A stretch of DNA of 64,000 nt from Agapetus fuscipes (GCA_951799405.1 OX637339.1:186001-250000); one strand, 5' to 3'; shown: positions 31,430-41,800, numbered from the stretch's first letter. The notes: a model not told the origin generated them from the sequence alone. Made by a program: numbers and translations.

Positions 31430-31600
31430 TACATGACGCGACCTATACCAGTTAAGGTTTATATATGTTTGGATTATATAGAACTGCCGTTTTTTGCAGG
31501 GCTTATGTTTATTAAAGATTTGAGCTTTAATTTTGTTAGAACACATACAGCATGTGTGAGCGTGATCGTGCACGCGTCTACTTGTGGGTATGCTTCCAAA
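31430..31600 (+). mobile_element. element C copy, diverged
   Basis: GCAGGGCTTATGTTTATTAA ... ACATACAGCATGTGTGAGCG ... CTTGTGGGTATGC; may form an inverted pair with the preceding copy. Confidence 0.5.
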
Positions 31601-32080
31601 AATAACACTTCTTGCCAATTCTTCGAAGCGCTCGTACTAGTAGACAATTTTAGAAGTAAACCAGATTTACTTTTTACCAACGAACAGTATAAAGTATTTT
31701 TATTTGAAAAATTGAAAGATTTACTGGAAGAATGGTCATTTTAAAAAAAAACTGCAAAAATGACGGGCAAAGCTGACTGTGCGTAGCGCTTGTAGCTTGT
31801 CATAGAAAGTGTGCCATCTCGTAGCTGGTATCTGAGAAGACTTTTTGGCCAGACCCCGTGGCGTCTATCCTATCTCCCCTCCCCCCAAAACCAGGACACC
31901 CTCCCACGCCACCTCACCCCCTCAGAAAACAACCATAAAGCCAGGGGAACAAAGCGAAACTGCCAGACCGGGGAAGTGAAAATGAATTTAAAAGATTGCA
32001 TCAAAGACGGACATTTATTGGTGTTGAACCAACAATAAAAATACTTGAATATATCTTCATTGAGTTCATGAAGAATTAAA
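31601..32080. other. unassigned sequence
   Basis: A C-rich stretch (31870-31930) and a GAAGTGAAAATGAATTTAAA segment; no gene recognised. Confidence 0.3.
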
Positions 32081-32084
32081 ATTT

Positions 32085-32215
32085 AAGATGTATATTTTAT
32101 TGCATGACTACTAGCAAACACGAGCAAGTTTTTGCCTACACATGATGCATGTGCACTGATACCATTTTTTTCTACTGCATGGGTGGTTAACCTCATACCA
32201 AATAATGAATAAAGG
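32085..32215 (-). mobile_element. element C fragment
   Basis: ACATGATGCATGTGCACTG and TGGGTGGTTAACCTCATACC with the centre deleted. Confidence 0.6.
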
Positions 32216-32227
32216 AACAACAAATTA

Positions 32228-32455
32228 ATGAATCTATAATCTCTTTAATCTAAATTGCACAGATATATGTAAACACATTTAAAAAGAATATGAAATGCAT
32301 GCCCACAAACAGACACGTGTAAGTTCGCGCTTACAAATGCTGCATGTGTACTTAAAAACTAACAAACCTCAAATGAATTCCCTGTCACAGGGGTGACATT
32401 GGCAGAGTTAACCATTTTTTTACAGTATGGGTGGTCAGTCTCAAGGAAATTTTTT
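32228..32455 (-). mobile_element. element C copy
   Basis: CTTTAATCTAAATTGCACAG ... GGTGACATTGGCAGAGTTAA; the 5' tip is lost. Confidence 0.75.
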
Positions 32456-32469
32456 AATTAAATTAATGA

Positions 32470-32702
32470 TTAATAAAAACTTGAGATATATATTTTATTG
32501 CATGATCACAAGTAACCTCGATCAAGATTTTGCTTACACATGATGCATGTGCAATGACAAAAGAAATCTCAAACTTCAAATGATCATACGTCCTACAATT
32601 CACGGCGATTTTCCCTGAAACACGGGTGACATGAACAAAAGTCAACCAATTTTTCTACTGCATGGGTGTTCAACCCTATACCAAGTTATCAGTAGAGTAA
32701 CA
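32470..32702 (-). mobile_element. element C copy, diverged
   Basis: Closest to the 32085 fragment (ACACATGATGCATGTGCAAT); ends CCAAGTTATCAGTAGAG. Confidence 0.65.
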
Positions 32703-32722
32703 CAAAAATAATGAATGGTTGA

Positions 32723-33000
32723 TTGGTTATAAGTCCATTCCATGCCGAGAGTACGGGTTCGAATCCCATCGAGGGTGTCAGAAAGGATTTACCGTGTCGG
32801 TGTTTAACCCAAAATAAAATACCGGCAAGGTATAAGAAATTAGTAAAAGCCCCCTTAGGACTTGGAACACCCCCACTTCAACTGAAGTGGTTGGCGCAAG
32901 GCCGGCCCTCTTACCTGTAAAGTAAATAGGTTCCACTCGCCATATGCGACGCCTTCGGGGAAAACGCGGTAAGAAGTTACACTAAATGTGTATTTTAATA
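32723..33000 (+). mobile_element. SINE-A copy, A box lost
   Basis: CCATTCCATGCCGAGAGTAC, GGTTCGAATCCCATCGAGGG to GAAGTTACACTAAATGTGT. Confidence 0.8.
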
Positions 33001-33672
33001 GAGGCCTGATTAAAATGTGCCACTGAGTGACAAGATATTTAAAATATAACGAAGTCATAATAAATACCACGCATAGTAGATAACAGTTTGATTCTCTCAA
33101 TAGATGGAAAGATAGCTAGACATCCTTATCTCAGGGTCTAGAAGCCGGTGTAAGTTTTTTTGTAAAAAACCGATGAAAACATTTAAATCAAGAAAAATAA
33201 AAAGAAGAGCTCTTAATGAGCACACATAAATTAAGTTTTTTTTTTCTGAAAAAAAGTTGTAAGAAAGTTGTTTTTTTTAAGGCGAGATTAATCTTTATGG
33301 TGTAAGCGCACGCTCCGCTGAATTAATTACATTATCTTATCCTGTGTTATCTTATCTTGTATTATCTTATCTTGTAATAATTCATCTCACCCTGATTACT
33401 TCTCGAGATATTTTTTGGCGCGAAAATAATGATGTTGCAGAGATTAAGGCTAAGCAAGTTTAATATTTAAATTGTTAATGAGGTTTCCAATGATTTATAA
33501 TACTTACTTCTACTGAAAACACTAGAATATTTTTTATGATAGAAAAGGATAAATGAAAATCTGCGATTCACATTTAATGTGCGCCCACAAGCACACACGT
33601 GAAAGTCGGCGCTCATGTAAACATAACAATACTTTATTTATTTTATTTATTTGCTATTCACAAAACAATTAT
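33001..33672. other. unassigned; ATCTTATCTTGT short repeats at 33335-33375
   Basis: Otherwise AT-rich, without gene signals. 33555-33610 has a weak C-like GCGCCCACAAGCACACACG piece. Confidence 0.3.
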
Positions 33673-33960
33673 TCCTTGACTTATAGGAATTCCTTGACTT
33701 ATAGGTTGGTATGAGGCTGACCACCCATACTGTAAAAATGGTTCACTTTGCCAATGTCACCCCTGTTTTATGGATGGTTGGCAAGAGTTGCAGGGCTTGT
33801 GTCCATTTGAGAATTGGGTTTTTATAGTGTAGGTCCACATGCGGCATGTGTGAGCGCGAAATTATGCGTGTCTGCGTGTGGGAATGCATTTAATATGAAT
33901 CTCAAATGATACATATCTTTGCAGTTTAGATTTAGATTTAGATTTTAGATACAATTTATA
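33673..33960 (+). mobile_element. element C copy with duplicated first 18 bp
   Basis: ATTCCTTGACTTATAGGA is immediately repeated before the element proceeds; the tail is TTTAGATTTAGATTTAG. Confidence 0.85.
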
Positions 33961-34181
33961 CATTTAACAGTAAAATCTTGCGAACAAGCCCACTACCCAA
34001 GCAAATATCGACCAGGAGTACGAGACCGCTTGCTTGTCGGTGGCATCGATTTGTTTTTGTGACACACTGGCAGTGACGCCTGAAGTGACCTGAAAAACAG
34101 CTAGAGGAACTGTCATCAACGACAGATAATATAACCGTACTATGTGTTACGTTTGTCGTTTGGTTATCAAAATTACCTGTG

Positions 34182-34840
34182 ACTGTAACTCTGTCGCCAT
34201 TCCGCTAGGGGAGGCCAGAGCCTCTGCAGAGTTGCCTCCATTTTTTCCTATCCTGACATACCTCTTTCAAATCATTCATATCCATCACCTCTTGCATGCA
34301 TTTTCTTTTTTTACGCTCACTTTGTATATCCCATTCTTTCACAATCTCCTCAATCTGAATACCCCATACTTTGCTCGGTCGTCCCTTACTTCTTTTTCCT
34401 TTCACACTCTCTTTGTTTATAAAATTTGTCAGTCTCTCATCATTCATTCTTTCCACATGCCCACACCATCTCATCACATTCTTTTGTACCTTAACTTTCA
34501 CATCCTCTTTCAAATTACATTCTTTTTTTACCCATTCATTCCTAACTCTATCCCTCAAAATTTTTCCTGTCATACTTCTCAAATGCTTCATTTCCACCGT
34601 ACATACTTTACTCATTTCGCTATCATTCACTGTCCATGCTTTACTTCCATACATCAAAGTCGGTATCAATATGTCATTGTGTACCGCCATTCTCAAATCC
34701 ACCGTCAATCGCTCGTTTTTTGCTATTCTTTCTATTGCTCCGACCACTTGCTTTCCCTTACACACCCTATTCTCAAGTTCCCTTGTCATCTTCCCATTCT
34801 TTTCAGATATACTTCCCAAATAACTAAATTCATTCACAAT
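34182..34840 (-). mobile_element. RTE-like LINE, C-terminal RT portion
   Basis: Minus-strand frame of 210 codons (34205-34837): FSYLGSISEKNGKMTRELEN, LMYGSKAWTV, MRWCGHVERMNDERL, KGRPSKVWGIQIEEIVKEWD, ending near CRGSGLP. This follows the order of the C-terminal half of RTE-type endonuclease-RT proteins. The 3' end runs into TGTAACTGT-type hexamers, the typical short tandem tail. The 5' part, including the catalytic motif, is missing. Confidence 0.8.
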
Positions 34841-34855
34841 TTGACTTCCTTTACA

Positions 34856-35385
34856 TTAATAATAATAATAATAATAAACACAGAATTTATATAGCGCCTT
34901 TTATGACAATGTGTCACTACAAAGGCGCTTGTCCATATGATTGGACGAAGAGGTGAGCCTTGAGACTTCTTTTAAATTGCGTCTCCAAATACAGTTCCCT
35001 CAGTGTGTCAGGAAAAGCATTCCAGGTCATTGGAGCGGCTGCCTTGAACGCCCTGTCTCCAAAAACAGTGTGGGGTCTTCTTGCTGGGACGTCCAGGCAG
35101 CTGCTTCTTGATGCAGCTGACCTCAGTGTTTGTCCACGCAAGGTTATAGTTGTTGGAGACACCAGCTCCATCAGGTACCCCGGAGCACTCCCACGTAGTG
35201 CTTTAAAAGTGAGCAGACGAACCTTAAAGGTAATCCTCTCAGGGATTTTCAGCCAATGCAGAGCTTGAATGTGAGGAGTGATGTGGCAAGACTTTGCAGC
35301 GCCATATATGAGTCTAGCTGCAGCGTTCTGCAGCGATTGAAGCCTTTTGAGCTGATTTTTGGGCCAGCTGGTACATTATTTTTGT
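34856..35385 (-). mobile_element. L2/CR1-like LINE 3' portion with (AAT)n tail
   Basis: Reads RLQSLQNAAARLIYGAAKSC, HITPHIQALHWLKIPERITF, then FGDRAFKAAAPMTWNAFPDT, LKAHLFVQSYG. The 3' UTR has TATAGCGCCTTTTATGAC and an (AAT)n run at 34858-34874. Fewer breaks than the other L2 copies. Confidence 0.85.
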
Positions 35386-35453
35386 TGTGGAAATCCAGCC
35401 CACTACCTTTCGACTACAAGTAAGCCTTTAATCACTAGACTACGACCGGTCGA
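35386..35453 (-). mobile_element. SINE-B-related head fragment
   Basis: AATCCAGCCCACTACCTTTCG (B box side) to ACTAGACTACGACCGG. Confidence 0.55.
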
Positions 35454-35594
35454 GATTAAGTTCTGCCTCATCAGGTTTCTGTTTTTCCTTGAGTTTTTCT
35501 TTTATGCATCGTCATCAAAATAAAAGAAAAGAAACCGAACCAGCAAGAAAAACTGCGAGAATAAAACACAAAGTTTTTTGCTACAATCATAACT

Positions 35595-35703
35595 CGAGTT
35601 GATTTATTTGCTGAGCGCTGTTTTTGTGTGAGTCACAGCTCAAGTACCCGCTGAAAGTTTCTCCGCTAATGAGCGCTAACCAAGCAAGACCTAGTTGTGT
35701 AAA
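35595..35703 (-). mobile_element. SINE-B tail fragment
   Basis: TTGATTTATTTGCTGAGCGC ... AGCAAGACCTAGTTGTG. Confidence 0.65.
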
Positions 35704-35784
35704 GCACACACATAAAAGTATCACAGACTTGGCAGGGGAATAGATTTTTGTAGAATCGTGGTTTAATTGTTACAGAAAAATAAC

Positions 35785-35828
35785 TGCCGCTGATGATGCC
35801 CTTAGTACAAATGAGCGAAACGTTCTGT
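35785..35828 (+). ncRNA. degenerate hammerhead-like motif
   Basis: CTGATGA (35790-35796), extra T, a poorly paired stem II (GCCCTT with ATGAGC), GAAA (35817-35820), then ACGT as stem III. Stem I is mostly unpaired. Likely a decayed PLE end. Confidence 0.35.
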
Positions 35829-35929
35829 CTACAATCTAAGTTGCAAAGGTATATTAAAATATTTGATTGTAATGAATCCTCACAATTTCAGTAAACAAAC
35901 CCTTAACTGGAAAAGAGTTATTTATTTTT

Positions 35930-36170
35930 GTGTTCCTTGAGGTTAGTATGACGCTGACCACCCATGCTGTAAAAATGGTTCACTTTGTCAATGGTGCCCC
36001 CGTTTCAGGGAAGGTCAGCAAGAGTTGCAGGGCTCATGTTCTTTTGATATTGGGTTTTTATGTTGCAAGTCCACATGCGGCATGTGTTTACGCCAACTTA
36101 TACGTGTCTACTTATGGGAATGCATTTAATATGAATCGAAAATTTAATAACTTTGAAACATAGATTAGAG
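35930..36170 (+). mobile_element. element C copy
   Basis: GTTCCTTGAGGTTAGTATGACG to ACTTTGAAACATAGATTAG. Confidence 0.8.
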
Positions 36171-36344
36171 ATAATAGTGTTAAGCCCCTTTTTTAAATCC
36201 TTTTTTTCATTTCTTTCTTGAATCCGTTTTTTTATTCCTAGATTGCAGTATTAGCTTTTTATGACTCAGATACTAAAGAACAGAGGTCAGTGCACTGGTT
36301 CGTGCGGTTTCCCATAAAATCCTGAAAGTTTTTCTCAGCCGGCC

Positions 36345-36779
36345 AGACGGCTCCAAGACATGATGTCCACCCGACAAAATTCCCACGCGACATAATGTCT
36401 ACCCGACAAAATTTCCACGCGACATAATGTCCACCCGATAAAATTTCCACGTGACATAATGCCCACCCGACAAAATGTTCACTGACAAAATGTTCACTGT
36501 CAAAATACCCACGCGACATAATGTCCACCCGATAAAATTTCCACGCGACATAATGCACACCCGACAAAATGTTCACTGACAAAATGTTCACTGTCAAAAT
36601 ACCCACGCGACATAATGTCCACCCGATAAAATTTCCACGCGACATAATGCACACCCGACAAAATGTCCATGCGACATAATGTCAATCCGACAAAATTTTC
36701 ACCGACAAAATGCCAACTCTCAAAATACCCACGCGACATTATGTCCAACGGCAAAATGCGCACCGACGAGATGTCCAAC
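36345..36779 (-). repeat. GACATAATGTC minisatellite array, left of PLE
   Basis: More than 20 variant units of about 17-20 bp alternating CGACATAATGTCCACC and CGACAAAATTTCCAC. A higher-order duplication of about 120 bp is visible (36481-36600 against 36570-36690). Reverse orientation relative to the right array. Confidence 0.85.
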
Positions 36780-36941
36780 AATGTAATTTCTGTTGTACAT
36801 TAAGGCTTTCACGGCCGGCACTTGACACAATCTTAAAATTTTTTTTTCTCGGGTTGTGTAGCCATGTTCTATCGGAAGTTTGTTACACTTTTTTGTTACA
36901 CTTTTTTCCGGTTTGTTACACTTTTTTGTTACACTTTTTTC

Positions 36942-36982
36942 CGGACGTTTCGCCCATTATCTGCGATGGGCCTCCTCAGCGT
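36942..36982 (-). ncRNA. hammerhead motif in left PLE repeat
   Basis: Same sequence as the right-hand motif, on the opposite strand. Confidence 0.6.
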
Positions 36983-37013
36983 ATTTTTTCTTCAGGCGTT
37001 CTGACTTCCTTAG

Positions 37014-39176
37014 CACGGAACTGTCAACTTATCACAACGCAAACTTTCACCTGCAGAGATTTCCTTACTGTCTAAAGGAGGTAATTTTGCCATCACACCT
37101 TCCAAACTACCCATTGAGGATATTGTTGCTAACGTAGAGGCTAGCATCCGCAAACTACCAACAGAATCAGCTGAAGAGGTGAGACGAGAGACAGCGCGAA
37201 TTCTTCAGTATGCGAAACCTCTAAAACCTAACATCAACAGAGAGGAAAAAGCTGCCATTAGGAGTCTAAACCAGGACAAAGACATCATTATTCTCAATGC
37301 AGACAAAGGGAATTCCACAGTTATCATGGATACTAATGAATACAATAAAAAAGTAAAGGACCTCTTAGTACCAGCTACCTACCGTCTTCTTAACTATGAC
37401 CCTACAGCCAGGATTCTGAAGAAAACCAATGCTTTGATTAAGGCGTCTTTGTTTGATGACTCGATCAAGCGGACCTTGACTAGATCTGAAGCACTTCCTC
37501 CACGGTTGTACGGTTTGCCAAAAATCCACAAGACTGGTACACCGCTACGACCTATCATAAGTACTATTGATTCTCCCACTTATACCATAGCCAAATATCT
37601 GACGTCAATGCTAAGCCCACATGTTGGACATACAAGTTCATTTGTCAAGGACTCGCACGATTTCGTAGAGAAATTAAAAGAACTACGAATACAACCAGGA
37701 GAGCTGCTAGTGAGTTTTGATATAGTCTCATTGTTCACAAATGTACCTGTAAATGAGACATTGGATTTAATACGAGAACTATTTGCTGATGATATTGTTT
37801 TGTTGTTTCAAGAGGTGCTGAAAACCACATATTTCCAGTGGAATAACGAGTTCTATGAACAGATTGACGGTGTCCCCATGGGAAGCCCTCTCAGCCCACC
37901 GGTTGCCAATCTCTTTATGGAAAACTTTGAACGGAAGGCATTGGACACTGCCCCACTTAAGCCCAATGTCTGGTTTCGTTATGTGGACGATACGTTCGTT
38001 ATCTGGCCGCATGGAAAGGGAGCTCTGGATGTCTTTCTAAACCACCTGAACTCGTTACATCCCAATATAAAATTCACTGTAGAAATAGAAAAGGATAACA
38101 AAATCCCATTTCTGGATGTGTTGGTGACCAAAAAATCTGATGGAAAATTAGGACACACGGTGTACCGAAAACATACACACACGGATAGGTACCTACAGTG
38201 CAGCTCGAATCATCATCCTGGACAAAAAAGGGGCATCCTCAGGACTCTCACCCAAAGAGCTGAGCGTATTTGTGAGCCTGCTCACTTACCAACTGAAAGA
38301 CACCACCTCTTGAGAGTGCTTGAAGCCAATGGCTACAAGAGAAAGGACATTGTTAGAGCAGCCAGACCGGGTAAGAAAAAACATCACACTACTACACCTT
38401 TACCCACTCTGGGCACTGCATACCTACCATACCTACACAAAGTCACTGATAGAATCGGGAAGATTTTGAATAAACACAAGGTGAAGACCATCTTCAAACC
38501 TACCAAGCAACTGGCAGCCTGTCTACGCTCCGCCAAAGACCAGAGAGACATGCTCTCTAACCCTGGTGTATACAAAATACCATGTTCCTGCGGAAAAGTA
38601 TACATAGGTACAACGCTACGCAGTGTGAAAACGCGCTTGAAAGAGCATAATAGGAACTGTCGGCTAGGACAGGTAGAAAAGTCGGCAGTTGCTGAACATG
38701 CACTGCAGGATGGCCATGACATACAGTTTGCCATGACGGAGGTTCTTAACACAACGAGACACTTCTTTACTAGACTAAATCATGAAGCTATAGAAATTTT
38801 TAAACACAAAAACAACTTCAACAGGAAAGAAGAGACCTCAAGGATGAATAAAACATGGTACCCTGCACTTCGCCTTTGTTCAAAAAATCCGCCAAAATGC
38901 AACAGCACGCACAGAACCAATGAGAGCCCAACGGACACAGTACCCAATCAAGACGAAGTGATTCCGACGAGCACCAATCATGTTCCGTTGACGTCATCGC
39001 GGTCCAATAACGACGTTGAGGACGCGCATGCGCTGTTGGGATGCAGTGGCGGCCCCTTCTTCCAGAACCATGACATAAACACAACAATAACCAACCCACA
39101 GGCCGTTGACAGTTCCGTGCTAAGGAAGTCAGAACGCCTGAAGAAAAAATACGCTGAGGAGGCCCATCGCAGATAA
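37014..39176 (+). CDS. Penelope-like reverse transcriptase with GIY-YIG endonuclease
   Basis: Open from the codon after TAG (37011-37013) to TAA at 39174-39176, 720 codons. No ATG lies near the 5' end, so the start is lost, non-AUG or upstream by splicing. Early residues LLSKGGNFAITP match the usual PLE N-terminal block. RT motifs seen: FDIVSLFTNVP (Asp about 236), GVPMGSPLSPPVANLFMENF, YVDD (about 323-326), IPFLDVLV. The GIY-YIG nuclease starts about residue 519 (VYKIPCSCGKVYIGTT, then RLKEH) with the CxC zinc-type insertion typical of PLEs. In known PLEs these activities nick the target and copy the element RNA. The last 24 codons lie in the right inverted repeat and the stop falls inside the ribozyme stem II. 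No frameshift or nonsense codon is visible. Confidence 0.9.
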   Translation, partial: HGTVNLSQRKLSPAEISLLSKGGNFAITPSKLPIEDIVANVEASIRKLPTESAEEVRRETARILQYAKPLKPNINREEKAAIRSLNQDKDIIILNADKGNSTVIMDTNEYNKKVKDLLVPATYRLLNYDPTARILKKTNALIKASLFDDSIKRTLTRSEALPPRLYGLPKIHKTGTPLRPIISTIDSPTYTIAKYLTSMLSPHVGHTSSFVKDSHDFVEKLKELRIQPGELLVSFDIVSLFTNVPVNETLDLIRELFADDIVLLFQEVLKTTYFQWNNEFYEQIDGVPMGSPLSPPVANLFMENFERKALDTAPLKPNVWFRYVDDTFVIWPHGKGALDVFLNHLNSLHPNIKFTVEIEKDNKIPFLDVLVTKKSDGKLGHTVYRKHTHTDRYLQCSSNHHPGQKRGILRTLTQRAERICEPAHLPTERHHLLRVLEANGYKRKDIVRAARPGKKKHHTTTPLPTLGTAYLPYLHKVTDRIGKILNKHKVKTIFKPTKQLAACLRSAKDQRDMLSNPGVYKIPCSCGKVYIGTTLRSVKTRLKEHNRNCRLGQVEKSAVAEHALQDGHDIQFAMTEVLNTTRHFFTRLNHEAIEIFKHKNNFNRKEETSRMNKTWYPALRLCSKNPPKCNSTHRTNESPTDTVPNQDEVIPTSTNHVPLTSSRSNNDVEDAHALLGCSGGPFFQNHDINTTITNPQAVDSSVLRKSERLKKKYAEEAHRR

Positions 39177-39192
39177 TGGGCGAAACGTCCGG
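39150..39192 (+). ncRNA. hammerhead motif in right PLE repeat
   Basis: CTGAGGA (39154-39160), extra G, stem II GCCCAT/ATGGGC with an 8-nt loop, GAAA (39182-39185), palindromic stem III ACGT, triplet GUC, cleavage predicted after 39189. Stem I has only two flush pairs before a mismatch, so monomer activity may be poor. Confidence 0.65.
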
Positions 39193-39359
39193 AAAAAAGT
39201 GTAACAAAAAAGTGTAACAAACCGGAAAAAAGTGTAACAAAAAAGTGTAACAAACTTCCGATAGAACATGGCTACACAACCCGAGAAAAATTTTAAGATA
39301 ATGTAATTTCTTCATATACGATTTGTATATTATATGATTTTGAATATATTTTTTCGGTA

Positions 39360-39640
39360 GGCGTTTTTTCGGTGGATATTTCATCGGTGGACATTATGTC
39401 AGTGGACATTATGTCACGTGGACATTTTGTCACGTGGACAATTTGTCACGTGGAAATTTTGTCAGTGGACATTTTGCCAGTGGGCATTATGTCACGTGCA
39501 CATTATGTCGCGTGATATTTTGTCAGTGGACATTTTCTCAGGGGGAAGTTCTGTCAATGGGCATTTTGTCAATAGACATTGCATCGGTGGACATAGTGTC
39601 GGTGGACATAGTGTCGATGGAAATTTTGTCGTGATACGGG
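39360..39640 (+). repeat. GACATTATGTC minisatellite array, right of PLE
   Basis: About 14 units of 17-20 bp such as GTGGACATTATGTCAC and GTGGACATTTTGTCA. Opposite orientation to the left array. Confidence 0.85.
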
Positions 39641-40370
39641 CCAGACAGAGCTTTTTATAGAAGCGGTGTGCTTCCCTGGAAACCTGAGCCAGGCAAATAG
39701 CAGTCTGAGCAATTGCAACATTTTTATGTTGAAGTCACGAAATCGCAGGAGTTAAAACTATATACTCGTACGAGCCGATTTTGAAAGTCTTTCTTTTATG
39801 ATAAATTGTACTTTTTGTTGCTGTAAAACACAGAGTTTATATTCTAAATCCAGAATTTCTTTTTCATCAAAGACTCTTTAACTTGCGTTACAAAATTGAC
39901 AAGAAAAAATCATACAAAAATGAGAAGGATGAGCTACGACAAAGAGGTACTATTCGGTAATAACAAAAGCGAAGCAGATAGAACATTCTAATCTTATCTA
40001 ATCTGCAAAGATATATATCATTTAAGATTTATATTAAATGCATTTCCCACAAGCAGACATGTATAATTTCACGCTAACACATGTTATAAGCCAAAAACTT
40101 AGTCTAGGAATGACTCAAAAGTACTCTTTCTCAGATGCAGTTGAGTTATGTAATTATGTGCTACGCTAAGCGGAGGCTACATTTACGAGGTAGAATTGCA
40201 TTTAAAACTTGAGAACCCGAATTTAAAAGTTGTGCGGATCCTGCCGGAAGTTAGCAAGGTACCAGCCTCTCTGTAATCTCAGCTACTTTACCAACTGCTA
40301 TTAATAGACTTGTCTCATAGATGGCGTTGCTTCTAAAAACTGCATTGAATAAAACCATATTTTTTGATCA
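39641..40370. other. unassigned; element C fragment (-) at 39990-40085
   Basis: 39990-40085 matches the C 3' part (CTAATCTGCAAAGATATATATC to TTTCACGCTAACACATG). The rest is not recognised. Confidence 0.4.
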
Positions 40371-40372
40371 GT

Positions 40373-40862
40373 CCGTAGTCTAGTTGTAACGCTTCAGATT
40401 CGTAAATGGAAGGTAGTGGGTTCGAATCCCGGAGGAGCACAAAAAATGTACAATTGATTTTTTCAAATATGCTCTTCGCTGGGTTGAAAAATTCATATAC
40501 CTTTACCAAAGACTGGTCATCAAAGGTCCATCCAGCTTTACAGCAAATGGGTCTTGCTTGCGAATTGACGTTTTGTAGCGACGACGACCAAGCTCGTAAA
40601 AAGGTCGATAGCTCAATTGGTAGAATGCTTGCATTCCATGCCGATAGCAAGGGTTTTATCTCAATGCTTACTCAGCCTTCACAAGAAATGAGAACCAGCC
40701 CTTCCGGGAGCTGGGAAGCCCCCACTTCAATTGATAGTAGTTGGTGTGAGGCCGGCCCCCTTACCCGTAAAAATATAGGTCCTAAATCGCCACATGTGAC
40801 CCCTTCGGGGATAACGCAGGCAAGAAGTTACACTATATGTGTAGCTTAGTTGCGTTGCGTAC
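40373..40862 (+). mobile_element. A/B composite SINE
   Basis: B head TCCGTAGTCTAGTTGTAACG and GGTTCGAATCCCGGAGGAGC, fusion CTCGTAAAAAGGTCGATAGC (40594), A body to TGTGTAGCTTAGTTGCG. Confidence 0.9.
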
Positions 40863-41197
40863 ACTCGGGGTCCTGGTATTGCAATTCAGGTTGTTGCAAC
40901 GGCAAGTTTTTAATGCAATGAAAAACTGCATTTCCTGAAGCGCATCCGAGCCGGCTAACTTTCCCAGCAAGATGCTAGCTTTCTGTCAACTATGACGAAA
41001 CGAGTTTATAAAGTTGTGATTGTTAACTGGCTCAGTGATACCTTATTCAATTAAAATAGTACATTAACTTATGGATCAGGTTGAGAATAAATAATGTACT
41101 AATTAAAAAAAAAAAAAAAATTACCACACAGTAAGCAGTTCATTTCTATACTTGTAAGTTCACCTATATGTATAATCCAAGTTGCAAAGATATATTA
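40863..41197. other. unassigned; poly-A run at 41104-41120; C tail scrap at 41170
   Basis: TATAATCCAAGTTGCAAAGA at 41170-41189 is the element C tail, cut off by the RTE fragment. Confidence 0.4.
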
Positions 41198-41410
41198 ACT
41201 GCCTCTATTTCTTCCTATCCTTACATACGTCTTTCGATTCATTCATATCCATCACATTTTTCGTGCATTTTCTTCTTTTACATTCACTTCGTATATCCCA
41301 TTCTTTCCCAATCATCTCAATCTGATCACTCCATACTATTTTCGGTCGTTCCTTACCATTTTTTCCTTTCACACTTCCTCTCTATATAATGTACTTTATC
41401 AGTCTGTCAA
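41198..41410 (-). mobile_element. RTE-like LINE C-terminal fragment
   Basis: Minus-strand equivalent of the 57.6 kb copy (CATTCTTTCCCAATCATCTC, TTTCGGTCGTTCC). Confidence 0.65.
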
Positions 41411-41529
41411 CACTTCCATTTTTACCTTTAAGTTGGCGATATGTTAATTGTTAATTCTTAAATGCTGATATATTTTTGAGACATAAATTAGAGATGGTTT
41501 AGGGTTTTTAATCCGAGAAGATTTAATGT

Positions 41530-41800
41530 GAAGACCTGTTGTAAGGCTATGTGAGTATATTTGGCTGGGACCTATATGGCTGGGACACATTCAGCGAATG
41601 GACCATCGGAGCCTGGAGAAGACGATTGTGATGATGAACCCAGAAGGACGCACGGCAGTGGGAAGATCACGAGCAAGATGGCTGGATGGAGTGGAGGCGG
41701 ATTGCCGTGACTGGAGGAGGAAGACGTTGGACAGACAGCGCTGGCAGCGGTTGATGAGGGAGGCCAAGACCCACCCCGGGTTGTCGTGCCAATCATGATG
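41530..41800 (+). mobile_element. LINE C-terminal fragment, second RTE-like lineage
   Basis: Plus frame reads WLGHIQRMDHRSLEKTIVMM, GRTAVGRSRARWLDGVEADC, DRQRWQRLMREAKTHPGL. This is the post-RT block of another RTE-like lineage, GC-richer than its surroundings. A related scrap lies at 49730. Confidence 0.75.

Larger units (their letters stand above)
36792..39299 (+). mobile_element. Penelope-like element, nearly complete
   Basis: 2508 bp bracketed by AATGTAATTTCT (36780-36791 and 39300-39311), a 12-bp target duplication. A 38-nt 5' extension containing GGCTTTCACGGCCGGC precedes the left inverted repeat (36830-37028). The right inverted repeat is 39105-39299. Each repeat holds a doubled AAAAAGTGTAACAAA block and a hammerhead motif. 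One uninterrupted RT plus GIY-YIG frame lies between. The repeats differ by only a few bases, suggesting recent insertion. Confidence 0.9.

Noticed and set aside
31388..31744. 118-codon frame
   Set aside because: Begins in element C sequence and has no domain, splice signals or codon bias.
34142..34894. 250-codon plus-strand frame (Phe/His/Ile-rich)
   Set aside because: It is antisense to the RTE-like reverse transcriptase fragment at 34182-34840; same for the minus frames over 57086-57627.
36259..36781. Repetitive minus-strand frames (DIMSRG/FVSEHFVG)
   Set aside because: Translations of the GACATAATGTC minisatellite; no independent evidence of coding.
38384..39384. Minus-strand frames across the PLE
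   Set aside because: Shadows of the intact PLE ORF and its inverted repeats.
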